Assembly (NCBI GenBank): GCA_023954375.1
Contig: JAMLIC010000054.1
Coordinates: 1 to 60,705, forward strand
Source: Planctomycetota bacterium
GTDB taxonomy: Bacteria; Planctomycetota; J058
Direction of reading: 5' to 3'
DNA: 60,705 bases
The notes below the pieces were generated by a model. It was not told the DNA's origin and did not search any database. It saw only the letters and a program-made list of their open reading frames with translations. Of this stretch, positions 1-9,020 are shown in pieces. How positions within the stretch are numbered: position 1 is the first letter of the stretch; every line of letters begins with the position of its first letter. The translations under genes were made by a program, and so were the position numbers.

Positions 1-2495
1 GCCGACCTACATGAGCTACGACCCGGCGGGCCGCGCGCAGGCGACGCTCTCGCCGGCGGGGCTCCTCGCCTACATGGCCTATGACCTGGTGGGGAACGTC
101 GTCTCCCAGAGCCTGGACCAGGGCTACGGGAGGCAGCCGTTCGGGGTCTCGCCCTACGGCGGCGAGCGGGCCACCACCTACATGGCGTACGACGCGCTGA
201 ACCGGCGCACGACGACCACGGACGCGCTCGGCGGCGTGAGCGCGAGCGTGTTCGATCGCAACGGCAACGTCCTGGTGCAGGTCGATCCGCGGGGGTTTGG
301 CACCTACTTCGAGTACGATCCGCTCGATCGGCGAGTCTCGACGAAAGACGGGGTGCACTTCGCGCAGACGTACCTGGCGTTCGATCCGGCGAGCAACGTC
401 GTGCGCTCGCTCGACCAACAGGGCCAGACCACCTACTTCAGCCCCGACGCCCTCAACCGGGCCGCGTTCCGCCACGACCTGGCGGCGGACCTGCTCACCT
501 ACCACGTGTGGGACGCCGTCGGTAGCCAGACCGAGCAGCACGTGCTCCTGGGCGCGGCCGGGCCGCGGCGCTCGACCTACTTCCAGTACGACCTGGTGAG
601 TCGGCAGACGCGGCGAATCGCGGCCGACGGCGGGCAGACCTACATGGGCTACGACCTGGCAGGGAACCAGACCCTCGTGGTCGATCCCGAGGGCCGGCCC
701 ACCTACATGGCCTTCGACGAGCTCAACCGGCAGTCGACGCGGCGAAACGCCTTCGACGACACCTGGACCACGCAGTACGACGCGCGCTCGAGCGTGAGCC
801 GGCAGCTCGATCCCGAGGGCCGGGCCACTTACCTGGGCTACGATCTGGCGGGGCGGCTCCTGCACCAGAGCAACGCCCTGGGCGAGTACTCCTACTTCTT
901 CCACGACGCCCGCGGCCAGCGGGCACTCGTGCGCAACCCGCGGGGCTTCGAGACGTCGTTCCGCCACGACCTGCTCGGGCGTCAGACACTCCGCGTCGAC
1001 GCCCTGGGCGGGGTGGCCTACATGGCACACGACCCGACCGGGAACCGAATCCTGGCGCTGGACGAGAAGGGGAACCCCACCTACTTCGCCCACGACGGTC
1101 TCGGCAGGCTGTCGAGGTCGACCGACGCGCTGGGCGGGGTCACCTACATGGGGTACGACTCGCGGTCGTCCATGGTCCTGCGCGTGGACGCCGACGGTCG
1201 GGCCACCTACATGGCCTACGACGGGGCGCGGCGGCTGGAGAGGACCTGGTTCGAGAGCCCGGGGACGACGCTCGCCAAGCCGATCTACTACTCCTACGAC
1301 CCCGTGGGGAACCTGCTCGAGAGCGACGACACCCTCGCCAACCTCGGTGTGAGCACCTTCGAGTACGATCCCATGGATCGGCTGCTGAAGAAGGTCACGG
1401 TGGCGGGTCCGGTACTACTCGTACGACCTGAGCGGGCTCAAGACCTCGGTCACGGACCCGAACGAGGACGAGGTCTTCGACCACCACGACGAGGCCGGGC
1501 GGCTCGTCAGGGTGACGACGGTCGACTATGTCGAGGACGAGCCGCCCCCGCCTCCGATCGTCCGGGAGAACTACTTCCACTTCGATCGGTCGGGCCTGAT
1601 CGAGCGCAAGGTCCTCGCGGGCGACAAGGTCGTCAGCTACTTCGCCTATGACGAGGCCGGCCGGGTGGCGGAGCTCCTGAACCTCGACGACACGGGCGCG
1701 GTGCTCACGTCGCAGCTCTACCAACGGAACCCGAACGGCGCTTTGACCCGGGTGGCCCACGAAAACGGGGAGTTCACCTACTACTCCTACGACGCGCTGG
1801 ATAGGCTGGTGGAGGAGCGCAGGGTGCAGAACCCGACCGTCTACGGCTTTGCCTATCAGTACGACGCGGCGTCGAACCGCACGCAGCGGGCGGACCTGGT
1901 CACGCCGGCGAAGACCACGGACTACGTGATCAACGCGCTGAACCTGATCCAGAGCGAGACGTCCGACAGCGTGCCGACGGTCTACGAGTACGACCTGGCG
2001 CAGCGCATGACCCGGCGCGCTTCGCCGAGCTTGGCCACCTACTTCACGCACGACGAGCGGGACCTGCCCACGAAGCTGGAGTTCGAGAGCACCGGCGACT
2101 TCACCGACGACCCGCGGGAGTTCCACTACACGGGGACCGGCGAGCGGGCGGTGGTCGTGGGCGAGCTGGGCGGGACGGCGCCCACGCTCCTGGCGTACGA
2201 CGGGACGAAGCTCCTCACTGAGCGCATGCCCAGCGGCTTCACCTGGGGCGAGTACCGCTGGGCCGGGGGGAGCCTGATCGGGTCGGAGGGCCAGGAGTCC
2301 GGAAACTTCGAAGGGCCCGTGATGGACGAGCGCGGGTCGGTCGAGCGGCTCGCCGGGGTGAGTGGCCAAGCGATCTACGACCGGTTCGGGGTGGAGCTGG
2401 TCAACAACCTCGGGTCGCTCACGAGGACGAGGTTCGTCAGCCCCGTGTTCCTCCGCCTGAACACCACGGGGGAAAGGTTCTATCTCTCCTCGCGT
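1..2495 (+). repeat. Long direct repeat, left copy (Rhs core)
   Basis: Bases 1-2495 match 52332-54828 almost base for base, with scattered, mostly third-position differences and the two-base deletion near 1413. Position 2 corresponds to 52333; after the deletion the offset is 52333 instead of 52331. Both copies face the same way, so this is a 2.5-kb direct repeat flanking about 50 kb of phage-like DNA and a substrate for homologous recombination. Similarity ends abruptly at the start of the divergent Rhs tails. Confidence 0.95.
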
Positions 2496-3440
2496 GGGGT
2501 CTATCTCCCCTTGTGTGGCATGCCAACGGTCCGATTGCTGGGGTCATTGGGGCAGATGGTGGTGAGCCATCCGGGCATGAAGCTGGCGGATTGGGGCTGG
2601 CGCCCGCCTGTCCAGGCACAGGACCGCGGATTGAACATAGACCAAGAAGCGGATACCCCCGTCCCTGGCCCAGACGCGGTCGCGCCAGCGGAGCCTAACC
2701 CTGGCCAACAGGGCCGGCTGGTCACAAGCGCTTCCCCGCCTGGACCTGGCGGCTATGTGATATCTCCACCTCCCAACGCCTGGTGCTTCCCTCTATGGGT
2801 CAGCATCACCTCCGCTGGAGCGGTGAGTGCGACGCCTGAGATGGTGAAGGAGCGGCAAGACGTCCTTGTTGGCCGGAACCTGCCGGCAGAGCTCTTCAGC
2901 GTCCTGGGTTCGCGCACCGTCGGGGGGCACAACACCTTCAGTCTCGAAGTCCGTGTTCAACTCGTGCAGGGGAGTGCGTGGGAGGCGTGCGACTATCAGC
3001 TGTGGCACAGGGGGCTCACCTTCCTTCCGGCGGGCCAGCGGCAGCGTGTTGGGCTTCCCCCCGGCACTCGCAAGACGATGCCTCTGGAACCACAGTTTTA
3101 CGTGCAGCATGGAACGCGGCCCGACGGTGTCAAGCCGGACGGGCAGACCTCTCCCATAGACGGCTACGAGTTGGACTTGGAGCCCAGAAAGGACTATCCG
3201 AATCCCGGGAGCTCGCGATACGCCATCTGGCCCTTGCCCAACTTCAACGTCGCAATCTACGACTCTCCCGCTATCCCCGTCAACCAGCCAATCGCGCGCT
3301 TTGACGAGTTCAGAGTGATCGTGTGGCCCAGTGATAGACGCGTTAAGCCGCTGATCTACGACTACCGTGTTGCGCTGGACAATCCGAACGCTTTTGGCAA
3401 CTTGACAGGACGAGCAACTGGCCAGCTGTCGGTCCCATGA
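2..3440 (+). pseudogene. Rhs/YD-repeat protein, copy 1 (5' end outside window, frameshifted)
   Basis: The gene enters from outside the window. Reading frame 2 encodes YD repeats (TYMAYD, TYFEYD, TYFSPD) up to about base 1413; frame 3 then continues to a TGA at 3438-3440. Alignment with the intact copy at 49783-55779 shows why: the intact gene has CCGGTCTACTACTCG (around 53740) where this copy has CCGGTACTACTCG (around 1409), a loss of two bases. Without it the two products align through the repeats and the pre-tail region (VYDRFG-like and RFVSPV motifs, up to about 2490). The last ~310 residues (2500-3440) are unrelated to the other copy and visibly less GC-rich, the usual picture of an exchangeable Rhs C-terminal tip. 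I do not recognise the tip. A sequencing error is the main alternative to a real mutation. Confidence 0.85.
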
Positions 3441-3973
3441 AACTCTGCGGCATCCGTCAGTTCAGAGTTGGGCTTGGGGTGGTTGGCGCCACGCTTGCGT
3501 TCTATGCCCATTGCGGATATTGGAATCAACCACTTATGATCTATGCTGATCCAGCTGCCATAGTGCGGGCTGGTGCCGGGCAGTTGGTAATCGCGACGCT
3601 TGTGCTGGCAATCGCTCCGCCATGCATCGCCGCAGCCTGGGGTTTCTCGCCCCATGCAAGTCGTTGGCTGGCTAGGATTTCATACCCGGCAAGCACGGCC
3701 GCACTCGCGCTGTTGGCGCTTCGCGTGCCAGCGTTGCACGCCAGTGTCAATGAGTTGCCTGGTGTGCTTCCGTTGGTCGCTGAGGGGGGGGTGGGGTTCG
3801 TCGGGACGTCGATGCTTGTCGGAGCACTGGGTTGGAGGCTGAGGACGGAGTTCCTCTCTGAGCAGGTGGGTGCTCGCACGGACGCAGCAGTCATTGTCGT
3901 TTGTGTCGAAGCCTTGCTGCTATGGGCTCTCCTTGCGGGGAATGGAATGCGACTTGGGCCAGAGCCTCCATGA
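3437..3973 (+). CDS. Multi-pass membrane protein, candidate partner/immunity of Rhs copy 1
   Basis: A 178-residue protein whose ATG overlaps the Rhs stop codon (ATGA), so it is probably translationally coupled. About five hydrophobic segments can be seen (near residues 10-30, 48-68, 83-98, 115-133 and 148-166), with short charged loops. No family is recognised. Base composition is lower in GC than the Rhs core and matches the Rhs tail, suggesting that tail and partner were acquired together. Small genes directly behind polymorphic Rhs tails often encode immunity proteins; the second Rhs gene in this window is also followed by a small, unrelated membrane protein. The immunity role is inferred from position only. 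Confidence 0.7.
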   Translation: MKLCGIRQFRVGLGVVGATLAFYAHCGYWNQPLMIYADPAAIVRAGAGQLVIATLVLAIAPPCIAAAWGFSPHASRWLARISYPASTAALALLALRVPALHASVNELPGVLPLVAEGGVGFVGTSMLVGALGWRLRTEFLSEQVGARTDAAVIVVCVEALLLWALLAGNGMRLGPEPP

Positions 3974-4073
3974 TAGCCGCCACATTGCAGGTGTCTCACA
4001 CTTTTCCGTCAAGGTCGCTGGCGAGAGGTGGGCCGATGGGCTCGCGGGCCCAGGTCCCAGCGCTCAACAGGGC

Positions 4074-5588
4074 TCAAGGTGGACTGCTGGGGAGAGCAGC
4101 CATGCGCAGATCGAGGCCCTGCGCCAGTGCCTCCCTCACCGCGCGGTAGCTCCAGTCGCCCGTCGACAGCGCCAGCTGGGCGACCGCCTCGGCGCGACGC
4201 CGCGGGTGGCGCTCGAGGTGCGTCACGACGGCCTGCACCTGCCGCAGGTGGCTGAGGACCGGGTCGACGTCGAAGATCACGCGCGCGAGCGCCGCCGTCT
4301 TGGGGCCGATCCGGGCAGCGCGCGCCTCCCACAGCGCGCGCCCGCGGTGCCGCAGCTCGCGACGGTCGGGAGGGAGGTGGGCGTCGTCGGTCGTGCGCCA
4401 GCGAGTGGTCCGCGCGTGCGCCGCCACACGGCGGTCGCCGTGGAACACCTCCACTCTGGCGCGGGTGCCGCGGACCCACACCTCCTCGCCGACGAGCTGC
4501 CAGGGCACCGAGTAGAGGCGCTCGCGGTAGGCCAGGTGGCTGTCGGGGTGCACGCGCGCCTTCCTCCACACGCCCACCTCCACGGGCGCCGTCGGCAGCG
4601 GGCGGAGAGCGGGCGCCTCCTCGGCCTCGAACACGTCGATCGGGCGGCGCTTCGTCGTCCCGTGCACGCGGGTGTTGGCGATCTCGCGCGTCCAGCGCTG
4701 CAGGTCCGCCTGGACCCGATCGAGGGGCTCACCGTCGCGCCCCTTGAGCGGGTTGTTGCGCAGGTGCTTGATCGCGGCCTCGACCTTGCCCCGCTTGCGG
4801 GGCGAGCCGGGCGGCGCGGGCTCGATTCGGAACGCGTAGCGCTCGGCCAGCTCGCGGTAGCTTCGATTGAGCTCGGTGGGCCCGTCGATCGCGAAGGCGG
4901 CGCGCAGCACGGCGCGGCGGGTGTTATCGGGCACGAGTGTCGACACTACGCCTCCAAGCGCGGCGAACGCCTCCTCGTGCAGGCGCACCCAGGTCTCCAC
5001 GTCCTGCTCGAACACGATCTTGGCGAACAGGAACCTGCTGTGGCTCGCCACGAGCGCGAACACCCACGCGCGGCGGAGCACCCCGCGCTCCGGGTCGAGC
5101 AGCTTCCCCGCGTAGCCCAAGTCGACTTGGGCGACCTCGCCGGGGGCGGTGTCGACCGGAACGACCACGCTGGCCGCACCGTCGCGCTCACGGCGCAACC
5201 GGCGGACGAACCGCTTCAGCCCCGAGTAGCTGCCCGCCGGCGGCGGCGCGTCACTGAGCCGCAGGCGGTCGAAGATCGCCCGGGCGCCGAGGCCCTTGGC
5301 GAGCAGAGTCTCAACCTCTTCGCGCCGGGGCGCAAACCTGGACGCGGGGCGCGAGCTTCCTCCCTCGGGTCCGAGCGCCGCCACGACGGCCGCGTGGATC
5401 TCGGTCGCCGCGGGCAGCTCGGCGGGCGGCCCGTCGAGAAGGCCCGCGGCGTCGAGCACGCGCGCGTAGCGCCGCACGGTGTTCGAGCCCATGCGCAGCG
5501 CGCGGGTGATGGCCCGCTTGCTCGCGCCCGTTCGTCGCAGGCGCACGAGTTCGCGCAGCCGGTCCGTCTCGACCCTTCGTCTCGCCAT
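4074..5588 (-). CDS. istA: IS21-family transposase IstA
   Basis: A 504-residue transposase on the complementary strand. The N-terminal ~45 residues form a helix-turn-helix (ASKRAITRALRMGSNTVRRY). The central integrase (DDE) core shows D in VAQVDLGYAG, D in TLVPDNTR and E in KRGKVEAAIKH. A C-terminal beta-rich part with HLAYRERLYSVPWQLVG is typical of IstA. Length is normal for IstA. The ATPase partner IstB, normally encoded directly downstream, is absent: transcription runs into an unrelated membrane-protein gene. GC-rich like its surroundings. Confidence 0.88.
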   Translation of the reverse strand: MARRRVETDRLRELVRLRRTGASKRAITRALRMGSNTVRRYARVLDAAGLLDGPPAELPAATEIHAAVVAALGPEGGSSRPASRFAPRREEVETLLAKGLGARAIFDRLRLSDAPPPAGSYSGLKRFVRRLRRERDGAASVVVPVDTAPGEVAQVDLGYAGKLLDPERGVLRRAWVFALVASHSRFLFAKIVFEQDVETWVRLHEEAFAALGGVVSTLVPDNTRRAVLRAAFAIDGPTELNRSYRELAERYAFRIEPAPPGSPRKRGKVEAAIKHLRNNPLKGRDGEPLDRVQADLQRWTREIANTRVHGTTKRRPIDVFEAEEAPALRPLPTAPVEVGVWRKARVHPDSHLAYRERLYSVPWQLVGEEVWVRGTRARVEVFHGDRRVAAHARTTRWRTTDDAHLPPDRRELRHRGRALWEARAARIGPKTAALARVIFDVDPVLSHLRQVQAVVTHLERHPRRRAEAVAQLALSTGDWSYRAVREALAQGLDLRMAALPSSPP

Positions 5589-5788
5589 GGTGCCACTCCG
5601 TCCCGTCGGGTCTCGGCGGGTCGGGGCCAGGGGCCAGGCATTCGGCCGCAGTTGGGGTCGGGCAATCGGCCACGCGCGTGGAGCGCGCGCGAGCGTCCGA
5701 AGTCCCTTCGCGGCAGGCGCGCGGCGCCGCGCCGATGCGCGCCGCGGGCGAGCGCGGCCGGGTGCGTCCGGATCGGCGCCCTGCCACA

Positions 5789-5895
5789 GGGCCCGACCAG
5801 TCTCTGGCCGCCGCGCGCGTGGAGGCGCCGGATTTCGACAGTTCTACGGGCGGAGGGGGCCCGACCAGTCTCTGGCCGCCGCGCGCGTGGAGGCG
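5789..5895. repeat. 39-bp direct repeat, two copies
   Basis: The 39-bp unit starting GGGCCCGACCAGTCTCTGG occurs at 5789-5827 and again at 5857-5895, period 68. It lies upstream of istA in an otherwise gene-free stretch (5589-6151) in which I see no credible coding sequence. Confidence 0.9.
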
Positions 5896-6028
5896 GCGTT
5901 CCCGCCGGATCGCGCGCGACGTCGCACGGGGGTCCGTAACCCGCGCAGTCGTGTCGGTCATTTCGTCCATTTCGCCATCAGCGACACTGCGACACGCGGG
6001 CTAACGATCGACGGTGCGCACACATAGG

Positions 6029-6068
6029 CTGCGACATGGGGTGCGACGTCGCACGCCAGTGTCGCAGC
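6029..6068. other. Nested inverted repeat, TGCGAC-rich
   Basis: GCTGCGACA at 6029-6037 pairs perfectly with TGTCGCAGC at 6060-6068, and between them sits the perfect 14-bp palindrome GTGCGACGTCGCAC (6041-6054). Related sequence (GCGACGTCGCACG near 5919, GACACTGCGACACG near 5983) occurs just upstream. This could be an operator cluster, a recombinase site or an insertion-sequence end; the sequence does not decide. Confidence 0.7.
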
Positions 6069-6151
6069 ACCGGTCGCTGCCCGCACCAGCCGAGCGAGCC
6101 CGCGCGCGTCCTCGGCCTCAGCGAACGGAGCCTACGGACCCTCAAGACGAG

Positions 6152-7036
6152 TCACGCGACGTCCTGCGTGGGCGCCTTGCTCGTTCGCTCCTGGAAGGTC
6201 TCGAAGAGGAAGGTGGCGACCGTCACCGCGGCACCGACCGCGAGGCGCGCGTGCCGCGGCTTGAGGCCCCTCGATCGCGCGTCCTGCCCATGCCCCGTGC
6301 CATGACTGTTCCGCAGCTCAGCGAGGCCCTGCGTCACGGTTCCCAGGCTCCCGAGAATCCGCCGAATGGTGTCTGCAGCTCGGTGCGCGTTGTCGACGTC
6401 CTCCGGACACAAGCCGAGCTGCTTCGAGCAGGCCTTGACCAGCGCGGCGAGCGGCGCGCTCGCAACCGGCTCCTCACCGCACTCGCGCAAGATCGTCTTG
6501 CAGATCGTCTCGACCAGCTCCTTCGCGGTGCCCACGGCCAACCACGGGTCGGCATCGACGCCCGCCCTGCAGCGTTGGACCTGCTGATTGAGGTAGTCGG
6601 CGTCGAGGTGCACGGCGATGGCCTCGACCTCAGGGAGCATTGGATTGCCCACGACCTTGGGCTCCAGCCGTCCGCCCTGGTACACATAGCCGTCTCGGTC
6701 GAGGTGGCGGACGAGGCGATCGAAATGCGACTTGACGACGTCGCTCGTTCCGCCGCCCCAAGGTGAGCTCCCGATCCGCTCTTCCAGCCCGTGGATGACT
6801 TCGGCGAACACGCGGAGGAGCTTCTGGGCGTCGGCCGTCCTGGTCAGGTCCAGCGAGGCGTAGTACCCGTCTGCGAGACTGCGCCGCGCGCCCGACTCCC
6901 CACTGACGTGCCCCTCCTTGCGGTCGACGCCTGCGTCCTCGAACACCCGAGCGATCGTCCTGAGAGTCCACTCCGACGCGAAGTGGTCCGAGAAAGCGCC
7001 ACGAGTGCGCTTGCTGATCAGGTCAGGCTTGTTCAA
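6152..7036 (-). CDS. Abi_C-type abortive infection protein
   Basis: A 294-residue protein whose C-terminal ~120 residues carry the abortive-infection C-terminal signature: ELVETICKTIL, then LGLCPED, RRILGSLGTVTQGLAELRN, a GTGHG motif, and RHARLAVGAAVTVATFL with TF near the end. In known Abi_C proteins the RN...H residues recall HEPN-like RNases; here RN in ELRNSHGTGHG is visible. The TTG start at 7036 lies one base after the TAA of the upstream gene, so the two form an operon. The role is probably phage exclusion by growth arrest; the N-terminal ~165 residues are of unknown function. Confidence 0.72.
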   Translation of the reverse strand: MNKPDLISKRTRGAFSDHFASEWTLRTIARVFEDAGVDRKEGHVSGESGARRSLADGYYASLDLTRTADAQKLLRVFAEVIHGLEERIGSSPWGGGTSDVVKSHFDRLVRHLDRDGYVYQGGRLEPKVVGNPMLPEVEAIAVHLDADYLNQQVQRCRAGVDADPWLAVGTAKELVETICKTILRECGEEPVASAPLAALVKACSKQLGLCPEDVDNAHRAADTIRRILGSLGTVTQGLAELRNSHGTGHGQDARSRGLKPRHARLAVGAAVTVATFLFETFQERTSKAPTQDVA

Positions 7037-7037
7037 G

Positions 7038-8081
7038 TTACGCCGCCCCTCGCCCCTTCAGGCGCTCCGCCAGAGCGAGGCACTCGTCGTCTGAGAGGTG
7101 CGCGAAGAGGTGGTACGGATTGAAGTCGACTTCGGCGACGCCGCGCGAGTTGAACCTCGCGCACCTCATCCCGAGGCCTGCCCAGAACAGGGCCAGCCTC
7201 CTGTCGGTGGTCAAGAGGGCCGGGTTGGGGAGCCTGGCCGCACAGCTGGCCATCACCTCAAGCTGGTGGAGGTCAGCGAGAGCGTTGTAGGCACTCTCGT
7301 CGGGATAGATCTTCTTGAACTTGAGAACGCCCTGGGCCGATCCGCCGTCCTGTCCCTGTGGCGCCTCGTACAGCTTGGCAAGTGCGGCGACGACGACGAG
7401 GGAGCTACACTGAAGTCCGAGCTCATGCGCCACCTCGAGGATCTCGTCCCGGCGAGCAGACCGCCGCCTGCCCGCGACCGTGTTACTCAAGAATTCGTTG
7501 ACGCGCTGGAGGAAGACCGTCTCCGCGCGCCCACGGTGGCTGAACTTCACGCTGGTCTCGTACATGAGCGTCCGACGGTTGTCCCGTCGCGAATCGAGAA
7601 CGTCGATCGCGGGCAACACGGCGCGGATCACCGCCTCGATGTCGTCGAGGTCCCTCGAGTACTCCTCGAACGTCGGGAGCTTCCGCATCGAACCTTCGAG
7701 GGCGGCGAGGAATGGGCTCGACGACATACCCGGTCGGTTGAGCCAACGAATCGCCGCCCCCAGCGCCTCTCCGCCGGCGCGACTCTCATGCCACTGGCGC
7801 AGGGCACTCACGACACCGCGGTCGAGCGCGAAACTGGCGTCCGGTAAGAGTTCCGGCCGCAGGACCCCGCCTGGCACCAACGCGTAGAACGGGAACTTCT
7901 GGTCGAACGTGATGGAACCCCACACCCGGACCGGCTTCGTGCGGCCCGCCGCGTTCCCCATCATCTCGAGGCTGACGGCCTCGCCCGCGAGCGCTCGGCG
8001 GAACTGATCGAAGCCCATCGGTCGAACGAACCGTGGGTGGAAGCGAAGGCCGGCGGGCTCGAGGTCGTTCAAGCTGTGCAT
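7038..8081 (-). CDS. Unknown protein, first gene of the Abi operon (possible PIN-like)
   Basis: A 347-residue soluble protein, ATG at 8081. I do not recognise a family with certainty. The C-terminal ~110 residues (NALADLHQLEVMASC, LLTTDRRLALFWAGLG) resemble the part of PIN-like or toxin-type domains in which an acidic residue sits in a TTD/TDR turn; an acidic stretch (DLDDIEAVIRAVLPAIDVLDSRRD) lies near residue 150. It is followed after one base by the Abi_C gene, so it is likely the partner of a two-component defence or toxin module. No membrane segments. Confidence 0.5.
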   Translation of the reverse strand: MHSLNDLEPAGLRFHPRFVRPMGFDQFRRALAGEAVSLEMMGNAAGRTKPVRVWGSITFDQKFPFYALVPGGVLRPELLPDASFALDRGVVSALRQWHESRAGGEALGAAIRWLNRPGMSSSPFLAALEGSMRKLPTFEEYSRDLDDIEAVIRAVLPAIDVLDSRRDNRRTLMYETSVKFSHRGRAETVFLQRVNEFLSNTVAGRRRSARRDEILEVAHELGLQCSSLVVVAALAKLYEAPQGQDGGSAQGVLKFKKIYPDESAYNALADLHQLEVMASCAARLPNPALLTTDRRLALFWAGLGMRCARFNSRGVAEVDFNPYHLFAHLSDDECLALAERLKGRGAA

Positions 8082-8371
8082 GGCTCACCCAGTGTGGCAT
8101 GGACCTACGACAGCGCCGCTCGGAAGTCCTGTCGCGGTGCGGCTCGGGTGGAGCAGGGTGGAGCGGGCAGGAGACGCAGAGCCCGCCCGTCATCCACTTG
8201 ATCGTAGAGCGCCAGCCTGACCCCGTGCGCGAGCTGGGGGCCTGATGCGATCCCTACCGCCTACACGTCGCGGAGTTGGCAGACTTGAAAGGCGCCGCGA
8301 TTTCGCGGCGCAATCGCCAAACGTTCAAGTCTGCCAACTCCGCCGCCTGGCAGACTTGCCTCCCCAGCGGG
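8082..8371. other. Intergenic region with hairpin and short repeats
   Basis: About 290 bp between the start of the Abi operon and the end of the XRE regulator gene. It must hold the leftward Abi promoter, but I cannot pick convincing -35/-10 boxes. The notable content is the nested hairpin at 8270-8343, followed by an extra TGGCAGACTTG at 8348-8358 that repeats part of its left arm. Confidence 0.6.
8270..8343. terminator. Perfect 20-bp inverted repeat enclosing a second hairpin
   Basis: GCGGAGTTGGCAGACTTGAA at 8270-8289 pairs perfectly with its reverse complement at 8324-8343. Inside, GCGCCGCG (8292-8299) pairs with CGCGGCGC (8304-8311) around an ATTT loop. It lies about 30 bp past the leftward regulator's stop codon, so termination is the simplest role. 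There is no T tract, and the perfect long arms would also fit a structured RNA or a recombination site. Confidence 0.6.
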
Positions 8372-8833
8372 TCAGCTCAAGGCCGCCCGCACCCCGCGGA
8401 TCAGCCCCACGAGCTCGTCGGTCCCGAGCGCCTTCGCACCGGCGACGTACGCGGTCACGATCCTGCCCGTCACCTCGAGGGAGACGCCCTCGCCAGCTTC
8501 CCGCGCGCCCAAGAGCGACGGCCCCTGACGCTGGCGCGAGGGGAGGGGCACCGACGGCGCCGTCTCGATCAGCTCCTTGATCTGCAGCTGGGTCTTCGTC
8601 GTGGCGACCTTGCCCTTCTCCCAGTTCTGCACGCTCGTGGGGCTGCAGCCCAGCATTTGAGCCATGCGGACGCGGGACACGCGGTGTCCGTCCCTGTAAG
8701 CCCTGATCTGCTCCGGCGTGACCAGGGTCCAAGTCCCCGGCTTGCGACCACCCCGCCGCACGCGGGTCGACTGCGCTCCGTTCGCTCCTGCAGGTGCCTT
8801 GCGCGCCACGGCTCTCCTCCCGCCGGAGACCAT
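8372..8833 (-). CDS. XRE/HTH-type transcriptional regulator
   Basis: About 153 residues from the ATG at 8833 (a GTG five codons upstream is an alternative). The centre holds a Cro/CI-like helix-turn-helix: TPEQIRAYRDG, VSRVRMAQMLGCSPTSVQNWEKGK, with the WEKG motif of this fold. The basic N-terminus is Ala/Arg/Lys rich; the C-terminal ~60 residues have a helical segment ending LIRGVRAALS. It is divergent from the terminase genes across 187 bp, so it may control the virion operon or itself. Confidence 0.72.
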   Translation of the reverse strand: MVSGGRRAVARKAPAGANGAQSTRVRRGGRKPGTWTLVTPEQIRAYRDGHRVSRVRMAQMLGCSPTSVQNWEKGKVATTKTQLQIKELIETAPSVPLPSRQRQGPSLLGAREAGEGVSLEVTGRIVTAYVAGAKALGTDELVGLIRGVRAALS

Positions 8834-9020
8834 GGCATCCGTCGCCACGCCCGTCGAGTCCGGCAGTCCTTGCACCCAGGGCTCGAAACGGTTCGAACGT
8901 ATCTCTCGTGCCCTCGTGCGCGCTCGCCGCAACTCCTTCTGTTCCCGTGCACTCCCGAAACGCTCCTCCGGATCCGCCCTACCGTGAAGGTAGCCGCGCG
9001 GGCGGCTGTGGAGCGGGGGC
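8834..9020. promoter_or_regulatory. Divergent control region between regulator and terminase genes
   Basis: 187 bp between divergent genes. GTTCGAAC at 8891-8898 is a perfect 8-bp palindrome in a relatively A/T-rich patch, a plausible operator. CTACC...GGTAG near 8982-8996 can form a small hairpin just before the terminase start. No -10/-35 pair is clear enough to call. Confidence 0.35.

Larger units (their letters stand above)
3992..5994 (-). mobile_element. IS21-like element, tentative limits
   Basis: The istA gene implies an IS21-family element. TGTCTCA at 3992 (plus strand) and TGTCGCA read inward from 5994 (minus strand) are the best TGT-type end candidates, agreeing at six of seven bases, but beyond that the ends match poorly and I see no target duplication. 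No istB gene follows istA: only about 80 bp remain before the left end, so the element is either defective or of an istA-only type. Confidence 0.3.

Noticed and set aside
3974..4073. Remnant of istB
   Set aside because: Only about 100 bp remain and no P-loop ATPase sequence is seen in any frame.
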